From Hyphococcus sp. (GTDB taxonomy: Bacteria > Pseudomonadota > Alphaproteobacteria > Caulobacterales > Parvularculaceae), in contig JANQRY010000006.1 of assembly GCA_028284345.1 (NCBI GenBank), forward strand, positions 248,001 to 312,000: DNA of 64,000 nucleotides, written 5' to 3'. Positions within the stretch are counted from its first letter, which is position 1. Every line of letters begins with the position of its first letter. The position numbers were made by a program, and so were the translations under genes. Under the pieces are notes generated by a model that had not been told where the DNA came from, did not search any database, and saw only the letters and a list, made by a program, of their open reading frames with translations. Below are positions 36,828-47,232 of this stretch, in pieces.

Positions 36828-38225
36828 GTGATGGTGCGTTTTCTGACAGTCATTTCCGTCCTTGCGGGCGTCTGGGCGGCCGCGGCGCCGCAGCCGGCCT
36901 TCGCCGTTGGCGAGGACGTTTTCGTCGTACCCCGCGTCGCCGTACAGGCGCGCGCCGACAGCGCGACGCAGGCCAAGACCGCGGCCCAGCGCGAGGGCCG
37001 CCGTCGAGCGATGGATATTCTCTTGCGGCGACTGACGGTGGAGGATGACTGGCCGCGCCTGCCGACGCTCGGAACGGCGCCCGCGGACGATCCCGCGGCG
37101 CCTGCGCCGGATGCGGCGCTGACCTATGATTCCTATCTGGCGCCGCAGGCGATGTCCCTGTCGGACGACATGCTCGAAAGACTGGAATCGGGATTTGAAG
37201 TTTACAACGAAAAGAGTTCGTCCAAGACCTACCGCGCTTACATCACCTATCGCTTCAAACCGGATCAGGTGCGCAAGCTTCTGAAAGACGCGCAAATTCC
37301 CTATAGCGAAGCGCAAACGCGAACCGCGCTGGTCGTTCCGGTCCTGCAGACCGGGAACGGTCTTTATCTCTGGGAAGAAAACAATCCCTGGATGGCGGCG
37401 TGGAAGGTGCGCCCCTACAATAATGAACTGACGCCGCTGATTGCGCCGCTCGGCGACCTTGAAGATTCAGCGAACCTGTCCGCACGGCAGGCGATTGCGA
37501 TCAATGCGGATGCGCTTAGCGCCATGGCGGCGCGCTATTCCGTGCCGCAGGTGATTGTCGCCCACGCCTTTTTGCAGCAGCGGGACGGGGACGACAAATT
37601 GCGCGTCCGCTTCATCAACGCCTATATTGACAGCGGCTTCGCCGCCGCCGTCGATGCGGGCGATCTCGGCGTTACCGATGATCTCACCGCGGTTGACGCG
37701 CCGCCGGACAATCAACTGGGACAGCCGGCAGTGGGCGACGTCATCGCCGAAGCGTGGTTTTCGCAGGCCTCCGGCAACTTTCCGATACTCGCCGAGCGCG
37801 CCATCGAAGAGACCATCGCGAAATACGCCAAGCCGTGGAAAGAACGCACGCTGATCGATCACACCGTGGCGGCGCTTTTGAATGTCAGCGCGATCTACAC
37901 CTCCATCAGCGAATGGGCGCAGATCCGCACCGCGCTGACGGCAACGCCCCTCGTCAGCGGCGTGCAGGTGCGCTCGCTGTCGCGGGGCGGCGCGGAAATG
38001 GTGATCCAGGCCTTCGGCGATCCGGAAAAGCTGGTGGTGGCGATGGAAGCGCAGGGGCTCGTCTTGTGGAGCTATGACGGCGAATACTGGACCATCGCGA
38101 CGCCGGCCGCCGCCCAGCGGTGGCAGTCCATCGAACGGCGGCGCGGCGGGATTTTCGGGCGCAGCGACATTGCCGGGGACGGACCGGTGCAGCCGGCGTC
38201 CTATCCCGCGGACCGCGAGTATTAG
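36828..38225 (+). CDS. DUF2066 domain secreted protein
   Basis: A 465-residue protein with a Sec signal peptide (FLTVISVLAGVWAAAAPQPA, cleavage near AFA) and a DUF2066 domain of unknown role, probably periplasmic. The pattern QAKTAAQREGRRRAMDILLR and the divergent position next to purM with hdaA downstream recur in alphaproteobacteria. AGAGGTGA fits GTG 36828 or ATG 36831 as the start. Its stop lies 28 bases before the GTG of the hdaA-like gene, suggesting co-transcription. Confidence 0.78.
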   Translation: MMVRFLTVISVLAGVWAAAAPQPAFAVGEDVFVVPRVAVQARADSATQAKTAAQREGRRRAMDILLRRLTVEDDWPRLPTLGTAPADDPAAPAPDAALTYDSYLAPQAMSLSDDMLERLESGFEVYNEKSSSKTYRAYITYRFKPDQVRKLLKDAQIPYSEAQTRTALVVPVLQTGNGLYLWEENNPWMAAWKVRPYNNELTPLIAPLGDLEDSANLSARQAIAINADALSAMAARYSVPQVIVAHAFLQQRDGDDKLRVRFINAYIDSGFAAAVDAGDLGVTDDLTAVDAPPDNQLGQPAVGDVIAEAWFSQASGNFPILAERAIEETIAKYAKPWKERTLIDHTVAALLNVSAIYTSISEWAQIRTALTATPLVSGVQVRSLSRGGAEMVIQAFGDPEKLVVAMEAQGLVLWSYDGEYWTIATPAAAQRWQSIERRRGGIFGRSDIAGDGPVQPASYPADREY

Positions 38226-38253
38226 TCGCGCCGGGGGCAAGGGCGATCAGGGC

Positions 38254-38967
38254 GTGAACAGTCGAACGGCAGCGGCGGAGGAAAAGGGCGAAGCGGCGCA
38301 ACTCGTGCTGCCGTTGCCGCGCCATCCGCCGCGATACGACCGCGACGCTTTCCTGATTGCGCCGACCAATGACGCGGCCTGGCGCGCGGCTGAGGCGTGG
38401 CTCGCCTCCGCCGATCCGAGCCTCATTATCTGCGGTCCGCCGGGGTCGGGAAAAACCCATCTCGCGACCATCCTCGCGGAGAATGACGGTTGGTTCATCG
38501 ATTGGCCCGACGAGGCTGCAACGCCGCCGCCGGATGCCAAGATCGCCATTATCGATCGTCTGCCAGCGGACGATCCGAGGCTTTTTTTGAGTATGCTGGA
38601 AGAGCTGACCAGCGCCGGGCTCAGAACCGTTCTGGTCGGGCGCGGCCATCCGGGCGAGTGGGCCATGGGCTTTCAGGATTTGCGCACGCGCCTTGAAGCG
38701 ATCCCCCGCGCCAGCCTCGACCAGCCGGACGAGGCGTTGTTGCGCGCCGTGATTTCCAAGGCGTTTGGCGACCGGCAGATCGCCGTTGACGCCGCCGTCG
38801 TTGAATACGCCGCGCCGCGCCTGCCCCGCACCTTCGCGGCGGCGCTGGCGTTTGTGGAGCGGGCGGACGAAGAAGCCGCGCGCCGTAAGAAAAAAATTAC
38901 GGTTGCCTTGGCAAAAGAGATTGTAACCGCCTTTGAGGCCGCGGGCGCCGCGGCGCTGACCGCGTAA
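38254..38967 (+). CDS. hdaA: DnaA regulatory inactivator, HdaA-like
   Basis: DnaA-related AAA+ protein of 237 residues that, with the DNA-loaded sliding clamp, stimulates ATP hydrolysis by DnaA and prevents re-initiation (RIDA). It has a clamp-binding motif near the N-terminus (QLVLPLP, 16-22), the P-loop GPPGSGKTH (61-69), Walker B-like IAIIDRLP, and the C-terminal AAA+ lid. GTG 38254 places the clamp motif at the expected distance from the start; the longer frame overlaps the previous gene. Length equals that of alphaproteobacterial HdaA, far shorter than DnaA. Confidence 0.88.
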   Translation: MNSRTAAAEEKGEAAQLVLPLPRHPPRYDRDAFLIAPTNDAAWRAAEAWLASADPSLIICGPPGSGKTHLATILAENDGWFIDWPDEAATPPPDAKIAIIDRLPADDPRLFLSMLEELTSAGLRTVLVGRGHPGEWAMGFQDLRTRLEAIPRASLDQPDEALLRAVISKAFGDRQIAVDAAVVEYAAPRLPRTFAAALAFVERADEEAARRKKKITVALAKEIVTAFEAAGAAALTA

Positions 38968-38998
38968 AAGGCGCAAGACAAGGAGCACGAAACGGGCC

Positions 38999-41185
38999 GT
39001 GGCCGACGACGCAACACCAAGGACAGAGACCAAGGACGCCGCCTCCGGCGCCATCACGGCGCAGTCGCCGGAGCGGTTCATCAATCGCGAATTGTCCTGG
39101 CTTGCCTTCAACATGCGCGTCCTTGAGGAAGCGTTCAACGAAAGCCACCCGCTTCTGGAGCGGCTCCGGTTCCTCTCCATCTCCGCCAGCAATCTCGATG
39201 AGTTTTATATGGTGCGGGTTGCGGGCCTGCGCGGTCAGGTGCGCGAATCCGTCGCCGCCCTGAGCCAGGAAGGGCTGACGCCGCAACAGCAACTGACGCT
39301 GATCAACGACAAGGCGCTTGCATTGATCGACGAACAGCAGCGCTGCTGGCGCGAACTCCAGCCGCTGATGCGGGCCGCCGGCGTTCATGTCCTCGATGAC
39401 AGCGAACTGACCGCGGCCGACACCGAGTGGCTGCAGGCTGAATTCGACGCGAACATCTTTCCCATCCTGACGCCGCTGGCGCTCGATCCGGCCCATCCGT
39501 TCCCGTTCATTCCGAATCTCGGTTTCGTTCTCTGTTTTGAAATGGAGCGTCCGGACGGCCGGGCGTTGCAGGCGCTCCTGCCCGTGCCGAGCAAGATCGG
39601 GCGCTTTATCAGGCTGCCGGATGCGGACGGCGACGCGCGTGTCGGCAACAACGTGCGCTTTATCTCGCTGGAAAACGTGATCGTCCGTTTTATCGATCAT
39701 GTTTTTCCGTCATTCAAATTGATCAGCCACGGCGCCTTCACGGTCCTGCGCGACTCCGACGTTGAGATTGAGGAAGAAGCCGAAGATCTGGTCCGGGTGT
39801 TTGAATCCATGCTGAAACGGCGCCGCCGCGGCGACGTCATTCGCGTGAACTTTGAGGCGGCGACGCCGGAGAATCTGCGCGCGCTGATTTCCGACCGACT
39901 GCAGGCGACGTCGCAGGACATCATACCGGTGGACGGATTTCTCGGCCTTGCCCAGACAAGCGAACTGATCCCGGCGGACCGCCCCGACCTGCAGTTCGAC
40001 CCGTTCGAGCCGCGCTTTCCCGAACGCATTCGCGAACATGGCGGCGACTGCTTTTCCGCAATCCGCGCCAAGGATATCCTGGTGCATCACCCTTACGAGT
40101 CCTTCGACGTTGTCGTTCAGTTTCTGAAACAGGCCGCCGCGGACCCGAAAGTCGTCGCCATTAAGCAGACGCTGTACCGAACGTCGAAACAATCGCCGAT
40201 TGTCGAGACGCTGATCGAAGCGGCTGAGGCGGGAAAGAACGTCACGGCGCTCGTTGAACTCAAGGCCCGTTTCGACGAAGAGGCCAATATCCGCTGGGCC
40301 CGGGCGCTGGAGCGCGCCGGCGTCAATGTGGTGTACGGCTTCGTTGAATATAAAACCCACGCGAAACTGTCATTAGTGGTGCGTCAGGAAGCCGACGGCG
40401 CGCGCACCTACACCCATGTGGGCACCGGCAACTATCATCCGATCACAGCGAAGATTTATACCGACCTGTCGCTCTTTACCTGCGACCCGGCGGTCGGTCG
40501 CGATGCGGCGAAGGTCTTCAACTACATCACCGGTTATGCGGCGCCCTCGTCCTTTGAAAAATTCGCCGTGGCGCCGCTCACTGCCCGGGCGCGCATTACC
40601 GAACTCATCGACCGCGAAATCAAGAATGCGCGCAAGGGCAAGAAAGCGGCGATCTGGGCGAAAATGAACTCGCTAGTCGACGGCCCGTTGATCGACAAGC
40701 TCTATGAAGCCTCGCAAGCCGGGGTGCGCATTGATCTTGTCGTCCGGGGGATTTGCTGTCTGCGCCCGGGCGTGCCGGGCCTTTCGGACAATATCAGTGT
40801 GAAGAGCATCGTCGGCCGGTTCCTGGAACACGCCCGCATATACGCTTTCGGCGCCGGCGACGCCCTGCCGAACGCAAACGCGGCCGTCTACCTTTCATCG
40901 GCGGATCTGATGCCGCGAAACCTCAATCGCCGCGTGGAGGTGTTCTGTCCGATCGACAACGCAACCGTGCGGCGACAGGTTCTCAACTACATCATGGTCG
41001 CCAATCTGAACGACGACGCGCAGAGCTGGGTGTTGCAGCCGGACGGCGAATTCGTCCGGTCAAAGCCGTCGGCCAAGGCCGAGGCGTTCAACGTTCACAC
41101 CTATATGATGACCAATCCGAGCCTCTCAGGCCGCGGCGGGGCGATAAAATACAACGCCCCCAAAGCCCTGCGGCCGCGAAAATAA
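38999..41185 (+). CDS. ppk: Polyphosphate kinase 1
   Basis: Makes polyphosphate from ATP reversibly, via a phosphohistidine. The 728-residue protein has the N-terminal domain ([19 protein letters not shown]), the head domain, and the two phospholipase D-like C-terminal domains: the [18 protein letters not shown] segment, then [20 protein letters not shown] with the active-site His, then the [13 protein letters not shown] segment. The GTG start at 38999 has AAGGAG rather far upstream (about 14 bases). It sits 31 bases after hdaA and is followed by ppx, giving a synthesis/breakdown pair for polyphosphate. Confidence 0.95.
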   Translation: MADDATPRTETKDAASGAITAQSPERFINRELSWLAFNMRVLEEAFNESHPLLERLRFLSISASNLDEFYMVRVAGLRGQVRESVAALSQEGLTPQQQLTLINDKALALIDEQQRCWRELQPLMRAAGVHVLDDSELTAADTEWLQAEFDANIFPILTPLALDPAHPFPFIPNLGFVLCFEMERPDGRALQALLPVPSKIGRFIRLPDADGDARVGNNVRFISLENVIVRFIDHVFPSFKLISHGAFTVLRDSDVEIEEEAEDLVRVFESMLKRRRRGDVIRVNFEAATPENLRALISDRLQATSQDIIPVDGFLGLAQTSELIPADRPDLQFDPFEPRFPERIREHGGDCFSAIRAKDILVHHPYESFDVVVQFLKQAAADPKVVAIKQTLYRTSKQSPIVETLIEAAEAGKNVTALVELKARFDEEANIRWARALERAGVNVVYGFVEYKTHAKLSLVVRQEADGARTYTHVGTGNYHPITAKIYTDLSLFTCDPAVGRDAAKVFNYITGYAAPSSFEKFAVAPLTARARITELIDREIKNARKGKKAAIWAKMNSLVDGPLIDKLYEASQAGVRIDLVVRGICCLRPGVPGLSDNISVKSIVGRFLEHARIYAFGAGDALPNANAAVYLSSADLMPRNLNRRVEVFCPIDNATVRRQVLNYIMVANLNDDAQSWVLQPDGEFVRSKPSAKAEAFNVHTYMMTNPSLSGRGGAIKYNAPKALRPRK

Positions 41186-41209
41186 CGCCGCCGGCGTGAA
41201 TCGCGTAAA

Positions 41210-42751
41210 GTGACGGCAAGCGAGCTCGACGGCCCCATGCAGACGAAGAGTACCGAAGCACAAGGCGAGGATATATGCGGCGGCGTTCCGCTGCGCCGCG
41301 CCGTCGTCGACATCGGGTCGAATTCCGTCCGTCTCGTGATCTTCGACGGACCGGATCGCGCGCCCATGGCGATCTGCAACGAAAAGGCCTTGTGCGGACT
41401 TGGCCGCGACATGACCGATGACGGCGCGCTCAATCCCGCTTCTGTGACCGACGCCATCGCCACGCTGAAACGGTTTCGCATTATTCTGCGCGCCTATGGC
41501 GACCCGCCGACACAGACCATCGCCACCGCCGCCGTGCGCGAGGCGAAGGACGGCGAGGCCTTCGTGGCGGCCGTCCGCGATCTCGGTTTCGACGCCATGG
41601 TGATTTCCGGCGCCGAAGAGGCCGAGCTTGCGGCCCTTGGCGTCTTGTCCGTGGAGCCGGGCGCGCGCGGTCTCGCCGGTGATATGGGCGGCGGCAGCCT
41701 AGAGCTGGTGTCGATCAAAAAAGGCGCGGCGGCGCAAAGCGTCAGCCTGCCGATCGGACCGCTTTCGGTCATGCGCGAATCGGGCGGCAATCTGAACGCG
41801 GCTCGGAAGATCATCGAAAGCGCGTTGAAAAGTGTGAAGTTCGTGCGGCGGAGCGGTTTTGAGTCGCTCTTCACGGTTGGCGGCGCATGGCGTTCGATCG
41901 CGCGCATTCACATGAACCTGAAACACTATCCGCTGTCGGTGCTGCATCACTATGAGCTGCCGACGGCGTCAGCGATTGAGGTGTGCGATCTCGTCGCGCG
42001 CCAGAGCCGCAAGTCGCTGGAAGAAATACCGGGCATTTCGCGAAAACGCATCGATACGCTGCCCTTCGCTGCGATTGCGCTCAAGGCGTTGCTGTTGGAG
42101 ATGAACGCGGCGCGCATGGTCGTTTCGGCGGGCGGCGTGCGCGAGGGGCTGCTTTACAAGGCGCTGACGCCGACGCGCCGCGACGCCGATCCATTACTGG
42201 AGGCGTGTCGTTTCTTTTCATTGCGGTTTGCGCCGGAACCGGCCTTCGGCGCGGCGGCGTTCTCCGTCATTGCGCCGTTGTTTTCAGATGCGTCGGCTGT
42301 CGCCATGCGCATCCTCGAAGCGACATCGGAACTCGCCGATATCGCAGCCTTTTCCCATCCTGATCTTCGCGGACGTCAGGCGTTCGATACGGCGCTCAGC
42401 GCGCCCTTCGTCGGCGTCACGCATAAAGAACGCGTATGGATCGCGCTGGCGCTTTACTGCCGCTATTGCGGCCGCAACGCCGCGCTTCCCAACGAACAGG
42501 CGATCAGCCTTCTGGACTGGGACGAACAGCAGACGGCGACGCAGGCCGGTCTGGCGTTGCGCTTTGCGGCGACGCTGGCGCCGAAATCGCCGGGCCTTCT
42601 GAAAGGATGCACGCTGACAAAGTCGGCGGACGGGATCGCCCTCAACGCGTCCGCCGATCACGAAGCGCTGATCGGCGAAACGCCGCGCAAGCGGCTTGAT
42701 TCCCTTGCGGCTTCGTTTGAACTGCCGTTGATCCTGAATTTCGGGGCCTGA
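41210..42751 (+). CDS. ppx: Exopolyphosphatase, Ppx/GppA family
   Basis: Removes terminal phosphate from polyphosphate or hydrolyses pppGpp. The 513-residue protein has the actin-like ASKHA domain with VVDIGSNSVRLVIFD (about 33-47), TAAVREAKDGEAF, the catalytic Glu in ISGAEEAELAALG, and GDMGGGSLELVSI. An HD-like C-terminal half follows, from about residue 320. It lies directly after ppk, which favours a polyphosphate substrate. The GTG at 41210 or the in-frame ATG at 41237 can be the start; neither has a strong ribosome binding site. Confidence 0.92.
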   Translation: MTASELDGPMQTKSTEAQGEDICGGVPLRRAVVDIGSNSVRLVIFDGPDRAPMAICNEKALCGLGRDMTDDGALNPASVTDAIATLKRFRIILRAYGDPPTQTIATAAVREAKDGEAFVAAVRDLGFDAMVISGAEEAELAALGVLSVEPGARGLAGDMGGGSLELVSIKKGAAAQSVSLPIGPLSVMRESGGNLNAARKIIESALKSVKFVRRSGFESLFTVGGAWRSIARIHMNLKHYPLSVLHHYELPTASAIEVCDLVARQSRKSLEEIPGISRKRIDTLPFAAIALKALLLEMNAARMVVSAGGVREGLLYKALTPTRRDADPLLEACRFFSLRFAPEPAFGAAAFSVIAPLFSDASAVAMRILEATSELADIAAFSHPDLRGRQAFDTALSAPFVGVTHKERVWIALALYCRYCGRNAALPNEQAISLLDWDEQQTATQAGLALRFAATLAPKSPGLLKGCTLTKSADGIALNASADHEALIGETPRKRLDSLAASFELPLILNFGA

Positions 42752-42773
42752 ATCCGCCGTAACAAAGCGGATT
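42751..42773. terminator. Hairpin between convergent ppx and rnd
   Basis: AATCCGC (42751-42757) and GCGGATT (42767-42773) form a 7-bp stem with a nine-base loop, followed on the plus strand by TAAACTTT. It fills the 21-base gap between the two convergent stop codons and probably works in both directions. Confidence 0.5.
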
Positions 42774-43918
42774 TAAACTTTCAGGATTTCAACCGAACTG
42801 TTTGACAATTTTAGCGCCAGATCGCCGTTCTTCAGGCTGATGGCGGCGTCGCCAAAAACCTCGCGCCGCCAACCGTTCATGGCGGGCACGCCGTCAAGTT
42901 CGCCTCGGGCGATGGCTTCAAGGTCCGCGCCCGATGCGATCAGCTTCGGCGCGACGCCGTACTGTTCGCACTGACGTTTGAGGAGCACCTTTAAGAGATC
43001 GACAACATCGGCTGGCGCTTTCTGGCGGTCCGGCTTGAAGACGTCGGGGAGGGCGCCGCGGGGAATCTTCGCCCCCTCGGCGATGGCGTCGACAATCGCG
43101 CCGCCGGCGTTTGACCGTTCAAAGCCGTTCGGAATGCTGCGCGCCCGGGAGAGGTCCTTTGCCGTCTTCGGTTGCAGGCGCGCCAGTTCATAGATGGCGT
43201 CGTCTTTCAGAATGCGGCTTCGCGGCGTATCGCGGTCGTGGGCTTCGCGCTCGCGCCATTCGGCGAGCTTCATCAGGGCGCCGAGATCTTTCGGTTTGAC
43301 GCCGCGCAATCGCAAGCGACGCCAGGCGTCCTCCGGTTCAATGTAGTAGAGCCCCTCATCGAGAAGCGCCTGCATCTCCTCCTCGACCCAGTGTTCGCGA
43401 TCCTCCTTGCGCAGCTTGTCGCGAAGGATTGGATACGCCTCGCGCAGATGCGTCACGTCGGACAGCGCATAGGAAAGCTGCGCATCGGTGAGCGGGCGCC
43501 GCGACCAATCGGTAAACCGCGATCCCTTGTCGATCTTGGCGTTAACGAGGGTCCGCATCAGCGGCTCGTAACCGATCTGGTCGCCAAAGCCGCAGGCCAT
43601 GGCGGCAATCTGCGTGTCAAAGAGCGGGGCCGGCACCTCGCCGAGCAGGCGGAAGAAAATTTCGATGTCCTGCCGGGCGGCGTGAAATACTTTCACGACG
43701 TCTTTTTTCTTCAGGACGTCCAGCAAGGGCGCCAAATCGATATTGTCGGCGAGGGGATCGATAATGGCTTCGGCGCCGTCGCCCGCCACCTGGACCAAAC
43801 AGAGAATGGGCCAGAAGGTTTTCTCGCGCATGAATTCCGTGTCGACCGCGATGAACGGCCCGGCGGCGATTTCCGCGGCGAAGGCGGTCAGGTCCGACGT
43901 GTCTTTGATAATGCGCAT
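42773..43918 (-). CDS. rnd: Ribonuclease D
   Basis: 3'-to-5' exoribonuclease that trims tRNA and other small RNA precursors. The 381-residue protein has the DEDDy exonuclease domain with Asp26 and Glu28 (AVDTEFMREKTFWP), Asp in FHAARQDIEIFF, and Tyr/Asp in LSYALSDVTHL. One or two HRDC domains follow (about 205-380). GAAGG lies before the ATG. Convergent with ppx. Confidence 0.94.
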   Translation of the reverse strand: MRIIKDTSDLTAFAAEIAAGPFIAVDTEFMREKTFWPILCLVQVAGDGAEAIIDPLADNIDLAPLLDVLKKKDVVKVFHAARQDIEIFFRLLGEVPAPLFDTQIAAMACGFGDQIGYEPLMRTLVNAKIDKGSRFTDWSRRPLTDAQLSYALSDVTHLREAYPILRDKLRKEDREHWVEEEMQALLDEGLYYIEPEDAWRRLRLRGVKPKDLGALMKLAEWREREAHDRDTPRSRILKDDAIYELARLQPKTAKDLSRARSIPNGFERSNAGGAIVDAIAEGAKIPRGALPDVFKPDRQKAPADVVDLLKVLLKRQCEQYGVAPKLIASGADLEAIARGELDGVPAMNGWRREVFGDAAISLKNGDLALKLSNSSVEILKV

Positions 43919-44007
43919 GGGCGCGCCTTCTATCAGCGCCCCATCCCAGCGTCATCTGAAAAGGCGAGGCGCAATCGCCGCATCAAGGGTTTTCAGGGGC
44001 TATTAAA

Positions 44008-44035
44008 GAAAAAGCCTCCGCCTTTCGGCGGAGGC
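44008..44035 (-). terminator. Rho-independent terminator of sppA
   Basis: On the minus strand GCCTCCGCC GAAA GGCGGAGGC forms a perfect 9-bp stem with a stable tetraloop, followed by TTTTTCTTT. It lies about 27 bases beyond the sppA stop codon. The clearest intrinsic terminator in the window. Confidence 0.88.
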
Positions 44036-44062
44036 CATTGATTTATTTGTGGTATTGCCGCC

Positions 44063-45172
44063 TTAAGAGCCGCAGAAGGCGTTGAGCGCCTGAACCGACA
44101 TGGCCACCGGGCGGCTTTTCAGCTCCGTGCAGGCGGCGGCTTTTTCCTCATCGGCCCGGTTGCGGGGCGACAGGGCCGTCAGCGTCGCGCCGAACAACTC
44201 CTCGATCGGCGATTTCTTGACGTAAGGCGGGGTCACCAGTTTCCAGTCGTCGCCTTCCGCGCCGATTTCGTCGGCGATAAAGGCGAGCGTTTCCTGATAG
44301 GTTTTCATGTCGTCAATGTAGCCGCGGTCTTTCGCCAGGGCGTCGGCGAAGATCATGGCGCCGTATTCACCCACAAGCTGACCGCGGTCCACCGGGCGGT
44401 TGGACACCACATGGTCGACGAACTGGTCGTAGTAAAACTCGGCGCTCGCCGTCAGTAGGTTGCGTTCGCGATCCGTCAACGGCCGCCACGGATTGCCGAG
44501 ATCCTTGCCGAGACCGGCGCCGAGGAACTCGGTCTTGACGCCGCCCCGGGTTTCAACGCCGCCGCCAAAGAGCCCGGCGTCGACGGCGACCGGATCGTCG
44601 AAATACATCCAGTTGCCGAAATTGACGCCGACCGAGCCGATCACGCTGCCATAGTCGGCGAAAATTTTGTCGGCGGCGGCGGTGGACCAGACGCCGCCGG
44701 ACGCGGAGAAGGAGTCTACATAGGCGACGATGGGCTTGCCGGCTTCCTTGACGGCGAGGACGCCGTCATGGATCGCCTCGCTGCCGACGATCGATCCGCC
44801 CGGCGTGCGCACAAACATCATGACGGCCTTGATGTCGTCATTCTTGGCCGCTTTCAGAAGCTGTTCCTTGACCTTGTAGCCATAGGTGACTTCCGCCATG
44901 GCGGAAAAGAAGCCGGAATCGCCTGTCTCATGGGACAGGATCGGGCCGATGACATTAACCCGCATAATCGCGTTTTCGCTGTCTTCCTCGCCATAGAGAT
45001 GGTCGGACTTCGGCGCCTTGTCCTTGCCGGACGATCCCCCAGCCGCGCCGGCGCCGGCCGCGCTGATGACGCCCACGCCGCATGAAACAAGCGCGATGAC
45101 GAGAATCCCGCCGACGATCATCTTGATCACCATGCGCACGAGGTCGGTCAGAAGCGGTGGTCTTTCAGTCAT
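44063..45172 (-). CDS. sppA: Signal peptide peptidase SppA-like serine protease
   Basis: Membrane-anchored S49 family peptidase of 369 residues that degrades cleaved signal peptides. There is one N-terminal membrane segment (about 17-38, MIVGGILVIALVSCGVGVIS) and a periplasmic ClpP-like domain with FVRTPGGSIVGSEAI and the nucleophile Ser in YVDSFSASGGVW, followed by VIGSVGV. The general-base Lys is expected downstream around the RGGVKTEFLGAG segment. ATG 45172 has GGAGGGG at good spacing; the longer frame to 45343 adds sequence with no family similarity. Divergent from aspS. Confidence 0.88.
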   Translation of the reverse strand: MTERPPLLTDLVRMVIKMIVGGILVIALVSCGVGVISAAGAGAAGGSSGKDKAPKSDHLYGEEDSENAIMRVNVIGPILSHETGDSGFFSAMAEVTYGYKVKEQLLKAAKNDDIKAVMMFVRTPGGSIVGSEAIHDGVLAVKEAGKPIVAYVDSFSASGGVWSTAAADKIFADYGSVIGSVGVNFGNWMYFDDPVAVDAGLFGGGVETRGGVKTEFLGAGLGKDLGNPWRPLTDRERNLLTASAEFYYDQFVDHVVSNRPVDRGQLVGEYGAMIFADALAKDRGYIDDMKTYQETLAFIADEIGAEGDDWKLVTPPYVKKSPIEELFGATLTALSPRNRADEEKAAACTELKSRPVAMSVQALNAFCGS

Positions 45173-45394
45173 GAAGCCCCTCCAGTTTATGAAATGACGG
45201 GCTCTATGTAGGGGCGGGCGCAGTAGGGCAAAAGAGCTTTTGGCAGCGAAAAACCCCCATTTCATCGCACGCCGGCGGCAAAAATCGACAAACGCGCGCC
45301 GGCTTGGCGTATCGGGCTTGACAGGGCCGGGGGCGATTGCCAATCCGGCGCGTCTTCCTCAAGGCTTCATCCGAGTCAGAATCAGGGGTTTTTC

Positions 45395-47194
45395 ATGCAC
45401 GCCTACCGCACCCATCATTGCGGCCAATTGCGCAAATCCGACGTTGGCGAAACGGTCCGGCTGTCCGGCTGGGTGCATCGCAAAAGAGACCATGGCGGGC
45501 TTCTCTTCGTCGATCTGCGCGATCATCACGGGCTGACGCAACTGGTGGTCGAGCCGGAGATGGCGTTCTTCGCCGAGGTCGAACGCATTCGTCAGGAAAG
45601 CGTCATCCGGGTCGAGGGCGCCGTCGTTGCGCGGGACGCGGATGTGGTCAATCCGAACCTGCCGACGGGCGAAATCGAAATCCGCATCACGTCCTTTGAG
45701 ATCCTGTCGGAAGCGGACGAGTTGCCGCTCCCTGTCTTTGGCGAGCCGGACTATCCGGAAGACATCCGGATGACGCACCGCTATCTCGATCTGCGGCGCG
45801 AGACCCTGCATAAAAACATCATGCTGCGCTCGGCGGTGATCCGCGAGATCCGCCGCGGCATGGAAGAAAAGGGCTTCACCGATTTCCAGACGCCGATTCT
45901 GACGGCATCCTCGCCCGAAGGCGCGCGCGATTTTCTCGTGCCCTCGCGTCTGCATCCGGGAAAGTTCTACGCGCTGCCCCAGGCGCCGCAGATCTTCAAA
46001 CAGCTCATCATGGTCTCCGGCTTTGACCGCTATTATCAGATCGCCCCGTGCTTCCGCGATGAGGACGCGCGCGCCGATCGGTCCGCGGGAGAGTTTTACC
46101 AGCTTGACCTTGAAATGAGTTTTGTCGAGCGGGCGGATGTCTTCGACGCCGTGGGCCCAGTGACGCGCGATACGTTCGCCGCCTTCGCCGGCGACCGTCC
46201 GGTGACGGACTATCCCTTCCCGCTGATCCCGTTCGACGAAGCGATGCTGAAATACGGGACGGACAAACCGGATCTCAGATGCCCGATCGAAATGCAGGTC
46301 GTTTCCGATCACTTCCGCGGGTCGGGCTTTAAAGTCTTTGCGTCAATCCTCGAGGCTGATCCGCGCCACGAGATTCGCGCGATCCCCGCGCCCGGCGGCG
46401 GCAGCCGCGCTTTTTGCGACCGCATGAACAACTGGGCCCAGAAACAGGGTCTGCCCGGCATGGGGTATATGATCTTTGACGAGAGCGAAGTGAAAGGCCC
46501 GCTGGCGAAGAACATCGGACCGGAACGCTCGGAGGCCGTGCGCGCGCAACTCGGGATGAAAGCGGGCGACGCCGCCTTCTTCCTCGCCGGCAAGCCGGAG
46601 GAGTTTCTGCCCGTGGCGGCCAAGGCGCGCGTCCTCATCGGCGAAGAAATGAAACTGACGGACAAAGACCGGTTCGACCTTTGCTGGATTGTCGACTTCC
46701 CCATGTATGAATGGGACGAAGAGCGCAAGAAGGTCGAGTTCGGGCACAATCCGTTTTCCATGCCCCAGGGCGGTCTTGAGGCGCTTGAAGCGGCGTCGAG
46801 CGATGAAGACAAGCTCGCCATCAAAGCGTTTCAGTACGACCTCGTCTGCAACGGTTATGAACTCGGCTCCGGCGCCATCCGGAATCACCGCCCGGACATT
46901 ATGTACAAGGCGTTCGAAATCGCTGGCTATGGCAAGGATGTCGTTGAGGATCAGTTCGGCGGCATGCTGAACGCCTTCCGCTATGGCGCGCCGCCCCATG
47001 GCGGCTGTGCGCTGGGCCTGGAGCGCATCGTCATGCTGCTTGCCGATCAGGAGAACATCCGCGAGGTGACGATGTTCCCCATGAACCAGCAGGCCGAAGA
47101 CCTGCTGCTCGGCGCGCCGGCGACGGCCTCGCCGGAGCAGCTTAAGGAAATCCATATCCGTTTGGCGCCGCCGATTACCGAAAAGAAGGCGTAA
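45395..47194 (+). CDS. aspS: Aspartate-tRNA ligase
   Basis: Class II aminoacyl-tRNA synthetase of 599 residues that charges tRNA-Asp. The OB-fold anticodon domain is N-terminal ([20 protein letters not shown]). The catalytic domain has motif 1 around [18 protein letters not shown], motif 2 as [20 protein letters not shown], and motif 3 as GLERIVMLL near the end. The bacterial GAD insertion lies about 290-420. Length is normal. AGGGG lies before the ATG. Confidence 0.97.
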   Translation: MHAYRTHHCGQLRKSDVGETVRLSGWVHRKRDHGGLLFVDLRDHHGLTQLVVEPEMAFFAEVERIRQESVIRVEGAVVARDADVVNPNLPTGEIEIRITSFEILSEADELPLPVFGEPDYPEDIRMTHRYLDLRRETLHKNIMLRSAVIREIRRGMEEKGFTDFQTPILTASSPEGARDFLVPSRLHPGKFYALPQAPQIFKQLIMVSGFDRYYQIAPCFRDEDARADRSAGEFYQLDLEMSFVERADVFDAVGPVTRDTFAAFAGDRPVTDYPFPLIPFDEAMLKYGTDKPDLRCPIEMQVVSDHFRGSGFKVFASILEADPRHEIRAIPAPGGGSRAFCDRMNNWAQKQGLPGMGYMIFDESEVKGPLAKNIGPERSEAVRAQLGMKAGDAAFFLAGKPEEFLPVAAKARVLIGEEMKLTDKDRFDLCWIVDFPMYEWDEERKKVEFGHNPFSMPQGGLEALEAASSDEDKLAIKAFQYDLVCNGYELGSGAIRNHRPDIMYKAFEIAGYGKDVVEDQFGGMLNAFRYGAPPHGGCALGLERIVMLLADQENIREVTMFPMNQQAEDLLLGAPATASPEQLKEIHIRLAPPITEKKA

Positions 47195-47232
47195 TCCCCG
47201 CCAAAAGAACGCGGGCGTCAAAGGAGACGACC